DNA of 64,000 bases. Source: Flexilinea flocculi (GTDB lineage: Bacteria; Chloroflexota; Anaerolineae; Anaerolineales; Anaerolineaceae). The DNA lies in NCBI RefSeq assembly GCF_001192795.1, contig NZ_DF968181.1, positions 25,601 to 89,600 on the forward strand, given 5' to 3'. The notes under the pieces were generated by a model that saw only the letters and a program-made list of their open reading frames with translations, had not been told where the DNA came from and searched no databases. Made by a program: the position numbers and the translations under genes. Positions 50,575-59,150 of this stretch are shown in pieces; position 1 is the first letter of the stretch, and each line of letters opens with the position of its first letter.

Positions 50575-50822
50575 TTATATATTAAATTATTCGATACCAA
50601 GTCAAATGTAATAAATGAAACCTGTCATTGCGAGTCCCTTAGAGGCAAGCAATCTCCTGCCACATGCAAGAATAGATTGCTTCGTCGGACTAACGCCCTC
50701 CTCGCAATGACAGATTAATCCATGAATTATTCCTCATATAAATCTTTTACGCGAAGCACACAACCATAAGAACACCAAATTTTATTTCTTTATTCGAAAA
50801 GTCAATCCAAATTTCGAATGAC
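50575..50822. repeat. Family B element, long form, joined to a short family A remnant
   Basis: The core is CCTGTCATTGCGAGTCCC (50621) to CTCGCAATGACAG (50713). The flanks ATTCGATACCAAGTCAAATG on the left and ACGCGAAGCACACAACC on the right recur with the copies at 27,900 and 52,300. ATTCGAAAAG and AAATTTCGAATGACTG (about 50793-50822) are family A ends without a stem. Confidence 0.75.
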
Positions 50823-50864
50823 TGTGATTGCCGAACCCTCAGCCGGAAATCTGGCGGAATTTGG

Positions 50865-50870
50865 TATAAT
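50865..50870 (+). promoter_or_regulatory. -10 box upstream of the CpXC gene
   Basis: TATAAT, 31 bases before the ATG at 50902. No clear -35 element. Confidence 0.4.
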
Positions 50871-50901
50871 TTTACAGATCAATTTAATGAAGGGAGCTTT
50901 T

Positions 50902-52221
50902 ATGGCTCAAACAACCACACCTTGTCCGCGCTGTCACCAACAGATGATTGCGGACGTTCAACAAGTATTTGACTTATTTCAGGATCCTGCGGCAAAAGAA
51001 CGCCTGCTCAGCGGGCAGGTGAATGTCGCGGTTTGTCCTTCCTGCGGTTACCAGAGTGCAGTTGGAGTTCCGGTTGTGTATCATGATCCGGAAAAAGAAT
51101 TATTTTTAACCTACTTCCCGTCCGAATTGGGCTTGCCCATCAATGAACAGGAGCGGATCCTTGGCCCAATGATTACACAAGTGGTCAACAGACTACCGCC
51201 TGAGAAAAAGAAAGGCTATCTGCTGCGTCCGCAATCGATGCTGACGTACGATACACTGATTGAAAAGATTCTGGAAGCGGATGGGATTACAAAAGAAATG
51301 ATCAAGGATCAGGAGAAGAAGATCGCTCTCCTGCGGAGATTGTTGACCAGTCCGGAAGACAGAATTGCGGAGATCATTAAGCAGGAAGAATCTTTGATTG
51401 ATCAATCCTTTTTTGCGTTATTCTCGAATGTTCAGAACAGCGCCGTCCAATCACGAGACGAAAAGGTACTGGCTGTACTGAAACCGATACAAGATGCCTT
51501 GCTGAATCAGACTGTTTACGGACGGGAAGTAAAAGCACGGGCGGAAAGCACGCAGAAAGCGATCCAGGATATTCAGGATTTGGGAGAACAATTAAATCGT
51601 GACTCCCTGCTGAACCTTGTCCTTAATGCACCGGACGATTCCTATCTCCAGACATTGACCGGCCTTGCCCGGAACGGCATGGACTACGAATTCTTTTCAA
51701 AACTGAGCGCGCGAATTCAGGCTGCTGAAGGCGAAGACAATAAAAAGTATTCCGAAATTCGCGAGAAACTGCTGAATTTGACCAAAAAAATTGATCAGGC
51801 GGTTGCTGAACAGATGCAGCTCAGGAAAAAAGTATTCGATGAGATCATGAAGGAAGATGACATCGAACAGAGTTTGTTGAAATATGCACGGGCAATCGAT
51901 GACAGTTTCTTGGTTATCGTAAAAACTGAGCTTCAGAATGCAAGAAAAAACGGCGATTTTATGCGCAGTGGAAAAATTCAGAAGATTTTGGATACCGTTG
52001 AAAAAATGACCAAACCCTCGCCGGAAGTTGAACTTTTGGAAGATCTTTTATCCAAAACGGATGAAGCGGAAGTGGAAGCAGCTTTCCATGAAAATCAAGC
52101 TTTGGTCAATGATGAATTCAAAGCGATGCTCGGTTCTCTGATTCAGGAGCTGTCAAAAACGCAAGAAGCGGATCCCGAAATTATCGCTCGCATTCGGTTC
52201 ATCCAAAAATTGACTGAATAG
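50902..52221 (+). CDS. CpXC domain protein
   Basis: A 439-residue protein. The N-terminal CpXC domain has two cysteine pairs, CPRC near residue 8 and CPSC near residue 45, probably a zinc site, followed by YHDPEKELFLTYFPSEL. The remaining 300 residues are strongly helical and charged, with coiled-coil-like stretches (KKIDQAVAEQMQLRKKVFDEI) and no known catalytic motif. The function is unknown for the family. AGGGAG stands five bases before the ATG, so the longer frame from 50818 is rejected. It is a single gene with repeats on both sides. Confidence 0.85.
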   Translation: MAQTTTPCPRCHQQMIADVQQVFDLFQDPAAKERLLSGQVNVAVCPSCGYQSAVGVPVVYHDPEKELFLTYFPSELGLPINEQERILGPMITQVVNRLPPEKKKGYLLRPQSMLTYDTLIEKILEADGITKEMIKDQEKKIALLRRLLTSPEDRIAEIIKQEESLIDQSFFALFSNVQNSAVQSRDEKVLAVLKPIQDALLNQTVYGREVKARAESTQKAIQDIQDLGEQLNRDSLLNLVLNAPDDSYLQTLTGLARNGMDYEFFSKLSARIQAAEGEDNKKYSEIREKLLNLTKKIDQAVAEQMQLRKKVFDEIMKEDDIEQSLLKYARAIDDSFLVIVKTELQNARKNGDFMRSGKIQKILDTVEKMTKPSPEVELLEDLLSKTDEAEVEAAFHENQALVNDEFKAMLGSLIQELSKTQEADPEIIARIRFIQKLTE

Positions 52222-52286
52222 CGATTCGTAATATGAAAAGAATTCTTTCTTTATTTGAAAAGTCAATCCATATTTCGAAATGCTGT
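52222..52286. repeat. Short family A remnant
   Basis: CGATTCGTAATATGAAAAG and CAATCCATATTTCGAAATGCTG form the ends, with no stem-loop. It starts at the CpXC stop codon. Confidence 0.5.
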
Positions 52287-52299
52287 AAATAATAACGTT

Positions 52300-52700
52300 A
52301 GATATGAAATTATTTGATAACAAGTCAAATGTAATGGATGAGACCTGTTATTGCGAGTCCCGTAGGTGAGTTGCAAATCTACGTTCAGAAGTCATGCTTC
52401 GCATGCAACATGGGGCGACAAAGCAACTCTCACCCATATACTTCCTGCATCTCAGATATTCATTTATTGCGTATCTGAGATGTTTTCTTATCACTTATTA
52501 TCAGAGGGGTGATATTTGTCATTGCGAGCCCCGAAGGGGCGTGGCAATCTCCCTGCCCCATTATGAAAAGGGTGCCACACAAAAATAGATTGCTTCGTCG
52601 GGCTGACGCCCTCCTCGCAATGACAGATTAATCCAAGATTTCTTCATTATATAAATATTTGGCGCAGAGCGCAAAGAAAACACAATAACTAAAGATCCTT
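52300..52700. repeat. Two nested family B elements
   Basis: An outer copy begins GATAACAAGTCAAATGTAATGG and CCTGTTATTGCGAGTCCCG (about 52345) and is interrupted by unrelated sequence. A complete inner copy runs TGTCATTGCGAGCCCCGAAG (52517) to CTCGCAATGACA (52625), with the outer right flank GCGCAGAGCGCAAAGAAAAC. No gene was recognised in this gap. Confidence 0.75.
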
Positions 52701-52751
52701 TTCCAATTTCGAATCTTCGTTTAATTCAAAATTCGATCGCAGCCTTTTTTT

Positions 52752-53489
52752 TTATTTCTTTTGATTGTCGCTGTAAACTAACCCAAGTACCGGATCATCT
52801 GTAATAATCGCATCCACGCCAAATTTTTGCATCTGCATCATATCGTAGGATTCATTCACAACCCAGGGACGAATCATTCTGCGGCACAGATGTTCATGCT
52901 TGATCATTCTTTCCGTGATGTCCGCGATATTGGGATGTAATGCATCCACATCGATCGAATGATTTAGAATATTGCGCGCACTCCATCCTTTGATGCCTTT
53001 TTGTGCAATGAGCGCACACTGAACTTCCGGCATAATGTCTTTTGCGCGTACCAGATTCCGAAAACTAAAAGAAGATAAAATGATCGATTCCTTTAAATTA
53101 AAATCGCCAATCATTTCCATGACAATGTCCACCAATCCATCTTCTTTCTTATTGTCATAATTCGCCAGCTCGACGTTGATTGTCATCTGGTTTCCCAGAT
53201 CCTTAAAGACGCTTTCCAATGTCGGGACAGGTTCATTTTCAAAAGAGATCCCTTTTTTTATACCGGCATCCAGTTTCTTGATTTGATCGTAAGTCAGATT
53301 CGCAACCTGCCCGGATCCGTTCGTGGTCCTGTCAACACTGCTGTCATGCATGACCACGACAACGTTGTCGGCTGTAAGGCGAGCATCCAACTCGATTCCG
53401 GATGCGCCAAATTCAAGCGCTTTTCGAAACGCCAGCAGGGTATTTTCCGGGTAAACGGCCGAATAACCGCGATGTGCAAAAATCTCCAT
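52752..53489 (-). CDS. Glycerophosphodiester phosphodiesterase
   Basis: A 245-residue GDPD of the UgpQ type that hydrolyses glycerophosphodiesters to glycerol-3-phosphate and an alcohol. HRGYSAVYPENT at the N-terminus, ELDARLTAD, VVMHDSSVDRTTNGSG and the C-terminal WVVNESYDM are typical, including the two catalytic histidines and the metal-binding Glu-Asp pair. There is no signal peptide, so it is probably cytoplasmic. GAGG lies seven bases upstream of ATG 53489; the frame to 53522 is less likely. It might feed the same glycerol-3-phosphate pool as the glycerol kinase. Confidence 0.92.
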   Translation of the reverse strand: MEIFAHRGYSAVYPENTLLAFRKALEFGASGIELDARLTADNVVVVMHDSSVDRTTNGSGQVANLTYDQIKKLDAGIKKGISFENEPVPTLESVFKDLGNQMTINVELANYDNKKEDGLVDIVMEMIGDFNLKESIILSSFSFRNLVRAKDIMPEVQCALIAQKGIKGWSARNILNHSIDVDALHPNIADITERMIKHEHLCRRMIRPWVVNESYDMMQMQKFGVDAIITDDPVLGLVYSDNQKK

Positions 53490-53616
53490 AGGGCTTCCTC
53501 TACCAATCCGCTTTCTTATCAATCTGTTTCAGCAGTTTTTGCATGAGCAAAGAAAAATATTCTTGATAATACCGATGAAATAATGATACCAAAGAACTTT
53601 TGGAAATATTGAAAAA

Positions 53617-53708
53617 TTTTCAGCAATTCAAAATATGTTGATGATTCATTATAACAATACGTTTTATCCGATTGATTTGCTTAGTAAGTTAATATTTCGA
53701 ATTACTGG
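53617..53708. repeat. Family A remnant without a hairpin
   Basis: CAGCAATTCAAAATATG and AATATTTCGAATTACTGG are the two ends; the region between has no long inverted repeat. Confidence 0.5.
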
Positions 53709-53784
53709 GTCTCCGAGGATGACCTTTTCCGTCTTATTTTTTTCGATTATACTAACAGCAACTTTGAAAGTGGAAAGGCTGCTC

Positions 53785-54468
53785 ATGGACTTAACTGTCA
53801 TAATTCCAGTTCTGAATGAAGAAAAAACGCTGAAAGAGATTATTTCCAGGGTTAAAGCAACAAACTTGGCCTCTGAAATATTAGTGGTGGATGATGGATC
53901 AACCGATGGGACAAAAGAAATTTTAAAAGGATATGCATCGGATCCGCTGGTACGAGTTATTACAAGTGAGAAGAATGAAGGGAAAGGCGCCGCTGTCAGA
54001 AAAGGGATTCAACATGCGCGCTGTGAATATGCAATTATCCAGGATGCCGATTTAGAATATGACCCGAATTGTTATCCGAAACTGATTAAACCAATCGAGG
54101 ACGGTGTCGCCGATGTGGTTTATGGATCGCGTTTTCTGGGCGGAGCCCGAAGACCGATTTTATTCTGGAATATGGTGGCGAATCGCCTGCTGACATTTCT
54201 GACAAATATTCTTTATAACAATATTTTGTCGGACATGGAAACCGGTTATAAATTATTCAAAGTTTCTATGATCCGTGATATCCCGCTTCATGCGCACAGT
54301 TTCGATTTTGAGCCGGAGTTTACTGCGAAGGTGTTGAAACGCGGTTTTCGTTTATATGAAGTTCCGATTGAATTTACTCCCCGCTATTATACCGAAGGGA
54401 AAAAAATTAAAGCTCGGGATGGTTTTATCGCTGTTTGGACGCTGATTAAATATCGCTTTATCGATTGA
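53785..54468 (+). CDS. Family 2 glycosyltransferase (polyprenyl-phosphate sugar synthase type)
   Basis: A 227-residue GT2 enzyme similar to dolichol-phosphate mannose synthase. LTVIIPVLNEEKTL is followed by VVDDGSTDGT, KNEGKGAAVRKG, QDADLEYDP (metal site), YGSRFLGG, and DMETGYKLF with HSFDFEPEFTAKV. There are no membrane helices. It probably loads a sugar onto undecaprenyl phosphate for envelope glycosylation. GGAAAGG stands before the ATG at 53785. The longer frame to 53635 reads through a family A remnant and is rejected. Confidence 0.9.
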   Translation: MDLTVIIPVLNEEKTLKEIISRVKATNLASEILVVDDGSTDGTKEILKGYASDPLVRVITSEKNEGKGAAVRKGIQHARCEYAIIQDADLEYDPNCYPKLIKPIEDGVADVVYGSRFLGGARRPILFWNMVANRLLTFLTNILYNNILSDMETGYKLFKVSMIRDIPLHAHSFDFEPEFTAKVLKRGFRLYEVPIEFTPRYYTEGKKIKARDGFIAVWTLIKYRFID

Positions 54469-54508
54469 TTGAACCGGAAAGCCGTTCTGATTTTTTCGGA
54501 TGAATATC

Positions 54509-54608
54509 CATAATTCAAAATTTAATAAAGCCTGTTATCGTGTTGTTTTTGCACTCTGTGCAAAAACAACACGATAACAAATAATCTTTCTCATATTTCG
54601 AATCGCAG
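54509..54608. repeat. Family A hairpin element
   Basis: A perfect 22-bp stem (54533-54554 with 54558-54579) around a 3-base loop, with arms TGTTATCGTGTTG and CAACACGATAACA. The right end CATATTTCGAATCGCAG is kept; the left is TAATTCAAAATTTAA. Confidence 0.9.
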
Positions 54609-54646
54609 ATTCATAAATGGAGCCTTCCATTCATGGATCTGTTTTT

Positions 54647-56362
54647 TTATTGGCCGTTTTTTCCTTTATCGTCGGAAGGACGAATATCGAGGATATTCAG
54701 TTGGTAGTTTTCCCTGTCATGCCAGACATTTTTTTCAAAATAACACAGCACATCAATTTTCGCAGGCATATCTTCAGCCCAACTGGATTGTCTGAACGCA
54801 ATGCCATCAATACTGAGATTGTTGTCCGAAATCAATGAAAGGCGTAAATGATTTTGATCTGTTCCGACAGACCGGGCGGATTTCACTTGAAGATTTTTGA
54901 CGATAAAAACAGCCTCCGGATTACTGTAACCAAATGGTTCCATTTCCGCTATCTGATCCAGGACAAATCCCTGTAAGTAATCCAGCGATATTTCTAAATC
55001 AGCCGTTTTAGATGGGCAAAGGTCCTTCCCGTTTAATTCATTCTGAGCGATTTCAAAAAGTCGAGAAATCAGCGTTTCCCAGTTTTTATTCTTCACGGTC
55101 AATCCTGCCGCCATGGCATGACCGCCGTGCCGTTCGAGTAAATCAGCGCATTGATCCAGGGCATGCGTAATATGAAATTCCGGTATACTTCTGCAAGAAG
55201 CCCGGGTGAATTCTTCACCGCTGGCGCCGACGATTGCCGGCCGATAGTATTTTTCGGTCAATCTGGATGCAACCAATCCGACAATCCCCATATTGAACGC
55301 CGGATCTGAAGCAGCGATCAAGTGCGGGATATTTTCTGAATCAATCTTGCGGATGACATTTTCCTGAGTGACTTTCGTTAATTCCTGCCGGAATTTATTC
55401 TGTTCATCCAATGCGCGGGCAAAATTGCAGGCATCTTCGTAATTTTCGCTCATCAGCAAATCAAAGGAAAGTTTTGCCGTTTCCAGTCTGCCGGCTGCAT
55501 TCAAGCGCGGTCCTAACGCAAATCCGATATGGGAAGCTTTCATATTGGATAATTTGAGACCCGAAACATCAGCGAGCGCCTGAATCCCGGGTTTGGTGCT
55601 TTGCTGCAATTTTTGGAGCCCTTTTTTAACCAGACTTCGATTTTCATGGATCAGCGGAACCATGTCTGCGACAGTACCAATTGCTACCAGATCCAGCCAG
55701 TCATCTGCAGAAACTCCTTCAATCGGTTTGGTTTTCAGCATGGCTTCGGCGATTTTGTACGCCAATCCGACACCTGCTAAATTTTTATCCGGATAGGAAT
55801 CCGTGGTCTTTTTCGGACAGAGAATTGCAGCGGCTGCAGTCGGCAGCTCATCCGAAGGCTCATGGTGGTCTGATATGATAACCTCCATCCCCAACGATTT
55901 GGCAAAGTCGGTCTCTTTTGCAGATCGAATTCCGCAATCTACCGTGATCATTAACTGGATTTGTTCATCATGCAGGATCTGAACGGCATCCATATTCACA
56001 CCGTATCCTTCTTCAAATCGATTCGGAATATACCCCCGTACATTCGCATGATATTTTCGCAAGACCTGAACCAGCAAACTGGTTGCAGTAACGCCATCGA
56101 CATCATAATCGCCATAAATAGCGATGGCGTTGCCGCTTTGAATCACAGAAAAAATGGTTTTTACCGCTTTGTCCATATCATCCAGCAGAAAAGGATCATA
56201 CAAAGATCCTTCCTGTCTGAGAAAAATACTGGCATCTAACGCTGTGCGTATTCCTCGGTTGAAAAGCAGTTTTCTTTGTATTCGCGGGTATGCGGATAAC
56301 GCTTCCGATATTTCCAGCGGAATATCGGGATAGAGATTCCATCGATAGAGTGAATTTGCCAA
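54647..56362 (-). CDS. recJ: Single-stranded-DNA-specific exonuclease RecJ
   Basis: A 571-residue DHH-family 5'-3' exonuclease of recombination and mismatch repair. IYGDYDVDGVTATSLL, ITVDCGI, ISDHHEP and the DHHA1 motif GGHAMAAGLTV are intact. An OB-fold lies at about residues 450-560. Full length for the shorter RecJ type. The start is TTG with AAGGA upstream. It stands alone between glycosyltransferase and alr genes. Confidence 0.94.
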   Translation of the reverse strand: MANSLYRWNLYPDIPLEISEALSAYPRIQRKLLFNRGIRTALDASIFLRQEGSLYDPFLLDDMDKAVKTIFSVIQSGNAIAIYGDYDVDGVTATSLLVQVLRKYHANVRGYIPNRFEEGYGVNMDAVQILHDEQIQLMITVDCGIRSAKETDFAKSLGMEVIISDHHEPSDELPTAAAAILCPKKTTDSYPDKNLAGVGLAYKIAEAMLKTKPIEGVSADDWLDLVAIGTVADMVPLIHENRSLVKKGLQKLQQSTKPGIQALADVSGLKLSNMKASHIGFALGPRLNAAGRLETAKLSFDLLMSENYEDACNFARALDEQNKFRQELTKVTQENVIRKIDSENIPHLIAASDPAFNMGIVGLVASRLTEKYYRPAIVGASGEEFTRASCRSIPEFHITHALDQCADLLERHGGHAMAAGLTVKNKNWETLISRLFEIAQNELNGKDLCPSKTADLEISLDYLQGFVLDQIAEMEPFGYSNPEAVFIVKNLQVKSARSVGTDQNHLRLSLISDNNLSIDGIAFRQSSWAEDMPAKIDVLCYFEKNVWHDRENYQLNILDIRPSDDKGKNGQ

Positions 56363-56394
56363 AATGAATCCTTGTTAATTAATCATTAAAATTA

Positions 56395-56453
56395 GAACAA
56401 TAATTTTTTCTCGCTTTATTTGAAGGGACAGTTGGTATTTCGAGTTGCTGCTT
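56395..56453. repeat. Short family A remnant
   Basis: GAACAATAATTTTTTCTCGC and GGTATTTCGAGTTGCTG keep the right end only. Confidence 0.35.
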
Positions 56454-56454
56454 A

Positions 56455-57603
56455 TTAAAAATACATACGTTTTACGCGGTTGGAAACCCCGCAGGTTACT
56501 TCATAGTTAATCGTTCCCCAGCGATCAGCGACTTCATCAGCCGTTATGCTTTCATCGCCTTGCGTTCCAATGAGAATGACCTCATCGCCAGGTTGAACGT
56601 CTGGCACCGGGTTCAAATCAATCATGCACTGATCCATGCAAACATTGCCTAAAACAGGAACGCGTTGCCCTCCAGCTAAAACAACGTTTCCGGCAATTCG
56701 GCGAAATCCGTCCGCATATCCGACAGGGATGACGCCGATCCGTTGACCATCAGATTTTGTCACGTATTTGTGCCCGTAGCTGATACCTGATCCGGATGGC
56801 AGCGTTTTTATCGAAATGATTTGAGCTTTCCAGGATAAAGCCGGGCGAAATTCTGCAGGCAGTCTGGTTTGCGATGAGGGATTTAACCCGTAGATTGCAA
56901 TTCCTCCGCGAACCATGTCATAACGGCAGGCAGCAGGGTGAAATAAGGCGCCGGCTGAGTTTGCAGTGTGCACGATTTTTGGACGCAGATCGTTTTTTGT
57001 CAGCTGGTCGACAAGCCGATCAAATCGTTCGATCTGCAGATTGGTTGTTGCCGGTTCTGTTTCATCGGCTCGTGCAAAATGCGAATACAGCCCCTCAATT
57101 TCCAGCTCTGGTGTGTCGTGTATTGCCTGTACCAGTTCCAACCCGGATTCAGAGGGTATTCCGAGCCGTCCCATGCCTGTGTCTACTTTTGCATGAACGA
57201 GTAATTTTTGACCGGATGTATGAAGGACTTCCGACAGTTCGGTAATTTGTTCCCGGCAAAAGATGGCAGCCCGGATTTTTTCATGAGCTGCTTGAACTGC
57301 ATCTTTCGGGGACAATCTTCCGAAAAGCAGAATCGGATTTTGAAATCCCGCATTCCTCAGTTCCATCGCTTCGCAAAACCGTGCGACAGCAAAAAAATTG
57401 CTTCCGGCATCCATGGCTGCCTGCGCAACCGATAAGACGCCATGACCATAGGCATTTGCCTTAATGACTGCGATTACCGGACAGCCGGATATCTTGCGAA
57501 TCAGGCGAATATTTGTTCGAATCGCTTCTAAATCGATTTCAACCCAGTTTTCATAAATTTTCTGTTTCATAAATTGCCACACTGAATCATAAATGGATCT
57601 CAT
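56455..57603 (-). CDS. alr: Alanine racemase
   Basis: A 382-residue PLP-dependent racemase that makes D-alanine for peptidoglycan. AVIKANAYGHG carries the PLP lysine (Lys48), KVDTGMGRLG and SGISYGHKYV (catalytic Tyr region) are intact, and GNVCMDQCMIDL is the usual C-terminal landmark. ATG 57603 overlaps the stop of the glycosyltransferase gene as ATGA; Met12 at 57570 is an alternative that matches the family start but has no ribosome binding site. The D-alanine supply fits the wall theme of the window. Confidence 0.94.
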   Translation of the reverse strand: MRSIYDSVWQFMKQKIYENWVEIDLEAIRTNIRLIRKISGCPVIAVIKANAYGHGVLSVAQAAMDAGSNFFAVARFCEAMELRNAGFQNPILLFGRLSPKDAVQAAHEKIRAAIFCREQITELSEVLHTSGQKLLVHAKVDTGMGRLGIPSESGLELVQAIHDTPELEIEGLYSHFARADETEPATTNLQIERFDRLVDQLTKNDLRPKIVHTANSAGALFHPAACRYDMVRGGIAIYGLNPSSQTRLPAEFRPALSWKAQIISIKTLPSGSGISYGHKYVTKSDGQRIGVIPVGYADGFRRIAGNVVLAGGQRVPVLGNVCMDQCMIDLNPVPDVQPGDEVILIGTQGDESITADEVADRWGTINYEVTCGVSNRVKRMYF

Positions 57604-58910
57604 AAATAACCGGCAAGCAATTCGTTTGCGCCTTGTTGCCAGGTTCCGACAGGTACTTTTGCCGCTTTTTCTTTACGCATTGCGTCCGTCCATTGGCTGA
57701 TTTCGCACACACAATCACAGAGCGTGTCTGTGTTATCCAGTGAGAAAAACAATCCGCCTTCTCCGACCACTTCATGATATATCGGTATATCGCTGACAAG
57801 GACCGGCAGACCGCGCAATGCGGCTTCAACCACCGGCAGTCCATATCCTTCTCCGCGTGAGGGTGAAATCAGCGCAGTGGATTGATCCAAAATTTCAACC
57901 AACTCCGATTCGGAGGCTCTCCCTGTATAGAAGAACCGTTTTCCCGCTTCCGGATGATTCAGAATCCTTTCGTATAATTCATCTGCCATCCAGCCTTTGC
58001 TGCCGACATAAATCAGACGATAATTTTTGTCTCGACTCCACAATTTCTCAAAGGCGTCCAGCGCATAATCCTGGCCTTTTCTCGGCTGAATCACACTGAC
58101 CTGAACGAATATGCACGCTTTTTCAGCTTTTGCATTTTGTAAAAATTGCTGTAATGATTCCCGGATTGGCGATTTCTGTGTGTCAGTATCTCCGATTTCA
58201 GCTCCCTGTGTAAAGGTAAGGAGTTGTAAGCGACTGATTTCCTGCGGGCAGTTTCGTTGCACCCATGCTGCCATGTCTTTGCGGGTTGTCTGAGAGATAC
58301 AGAAAAGGATGTCATTCCATTGGCAGATTAACGGCAAAGTACTGAGAAAAACCGCTAAAAAGTCCTTTGGAAACCATTCCGGGTGCTGCGTCGGTAAAAG
58401 ATCATTGACGACTGTACCGATTTTCCCCTGAAACGATCTGACCTTTTCAAAATAGGGCAGATAGGAAGGCAATTTGTCCCATGCATTATCCAGGATCAGA
58501 ATCTGATCCCCTCTTTGTATTTCAATTTTCTCGTCAATTCCCAGCGAACCGGTTTCGAGAGATAGAATTCTTTCCGTAAATCTGCGCGCTGTATAGAGTT
58601 CTCCGTTCAGGATCATCACAAATTCAAAAGAAAAGTCCGATTGATCTGTCTGGAGGAGCGCGGCAGCGATTTTATTCACAACACGCGGAATACCGCTTTT
58701 TTGTGTGGAATAGACCTGATGGCTCACGTCAACCAGCAGCCTTTTTGGCGCGGCTTGATTTACATAAAAAGCCATTTCCTGCAAGACTTCATCTTTGAAC
58801 TGGGGTTTCCGAAAGAGTGCGGATTTGATACCCGATGTATAAAGGTATATCAATCGGCTGAGAATTGGATTGGGAATTTTTCTGGAAATCTTGCGAAGCA
58901 ATGGATTCAT
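57600..58910 (-). CDS. Family 4 glycosyltransferase
   Basis: A 436-residue GT-B enzyme. The C-terminal half shows VSVIQPRKGQDYALDAF, YVGSKGW, FFYTGRASESELVEIL and the EX7E-like SPSRGEGYGLPVVEAAL, followed by GLPVLVSDIPIYHEV, as in mannosyltransferase-like GT4 proteins. The N-terminal half has LLVDVSHQVYSTQKSGIPRVV. There are no membrane segments. It is translationally coupled to alr by ATGA overlap, an unusual partner for it. The donor sugar is unknown. Confidence 0.9.
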   Translation of the reverse strand: MNPLLRKISRKIPNPILSRLIYLYTSGIKSALFRKPQFKDEVLQEMAFYVNQAAPKRLLVDVSHQVYSTQKSGIPRVVNKIAAALLQTDQSDFSFEFVMILNGELYTARRFTERILSLETGSLGIDEKIEIQRGDQILILDNAWDKLPSYLPYFEKVRSFQGKIGTVVNDLLPTQHPEWFPKDFLAVFLSTLPLICQWNDILFCISQTTRKDMAAWVQRNCPQEISRLQLLTFTQGAEIGDTDTQKSPIRESLQQFLQNAKAEKACIFVQVSVIQPRKGQDYALDAFEKLWSRDKNYRLIYVGSKGWMADELYERILNHPEAGKRFFYTGRASESELVEILDQSTALISPSRGEGYGLPVVEAALRGLPVLVSDIPIYHEVVGEGGLFFSLDNTDTLCDCVCEISQWTDAMRKEKAAKVPVGTWQQGANELLAGYL

Positions 58911-58942
58911 GAAAAGATTTTACCACTGAGGAGATCTTTCTT

Positions 58943-59084
58943 CAGTAATTCGAGATATAGACTTGTATTCGAATTCGTCTGGAAAAACTTTTTGGCGTGA
59001 TGTTTTTTATGCGAAGCGGAAAAATAACACAACAACATTTGTTCTCTATTTGTGTAAAAGGTATTTCTAAAATTCGAATTGCTG
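58943..59084. repeat. Family A element with a mismatched hairpin
   Basis: The ends are CAGTAATTCGAGATATAG and AAAATTCGAATTGCTG. The left arm GGCGTGATGTTTTTTATGC and right arm GCGGAAAAATAACACAAC no longer pair well, in contrast to the perfect stems elsewhere. Confidence 0.7.
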
Positions 59085-59150
59085 ATAAAAAGACTGCCGG
59101 ATTGAATTGATCGAATATAATTCAATTATCACTTTGAGGGGATGAAGAAC

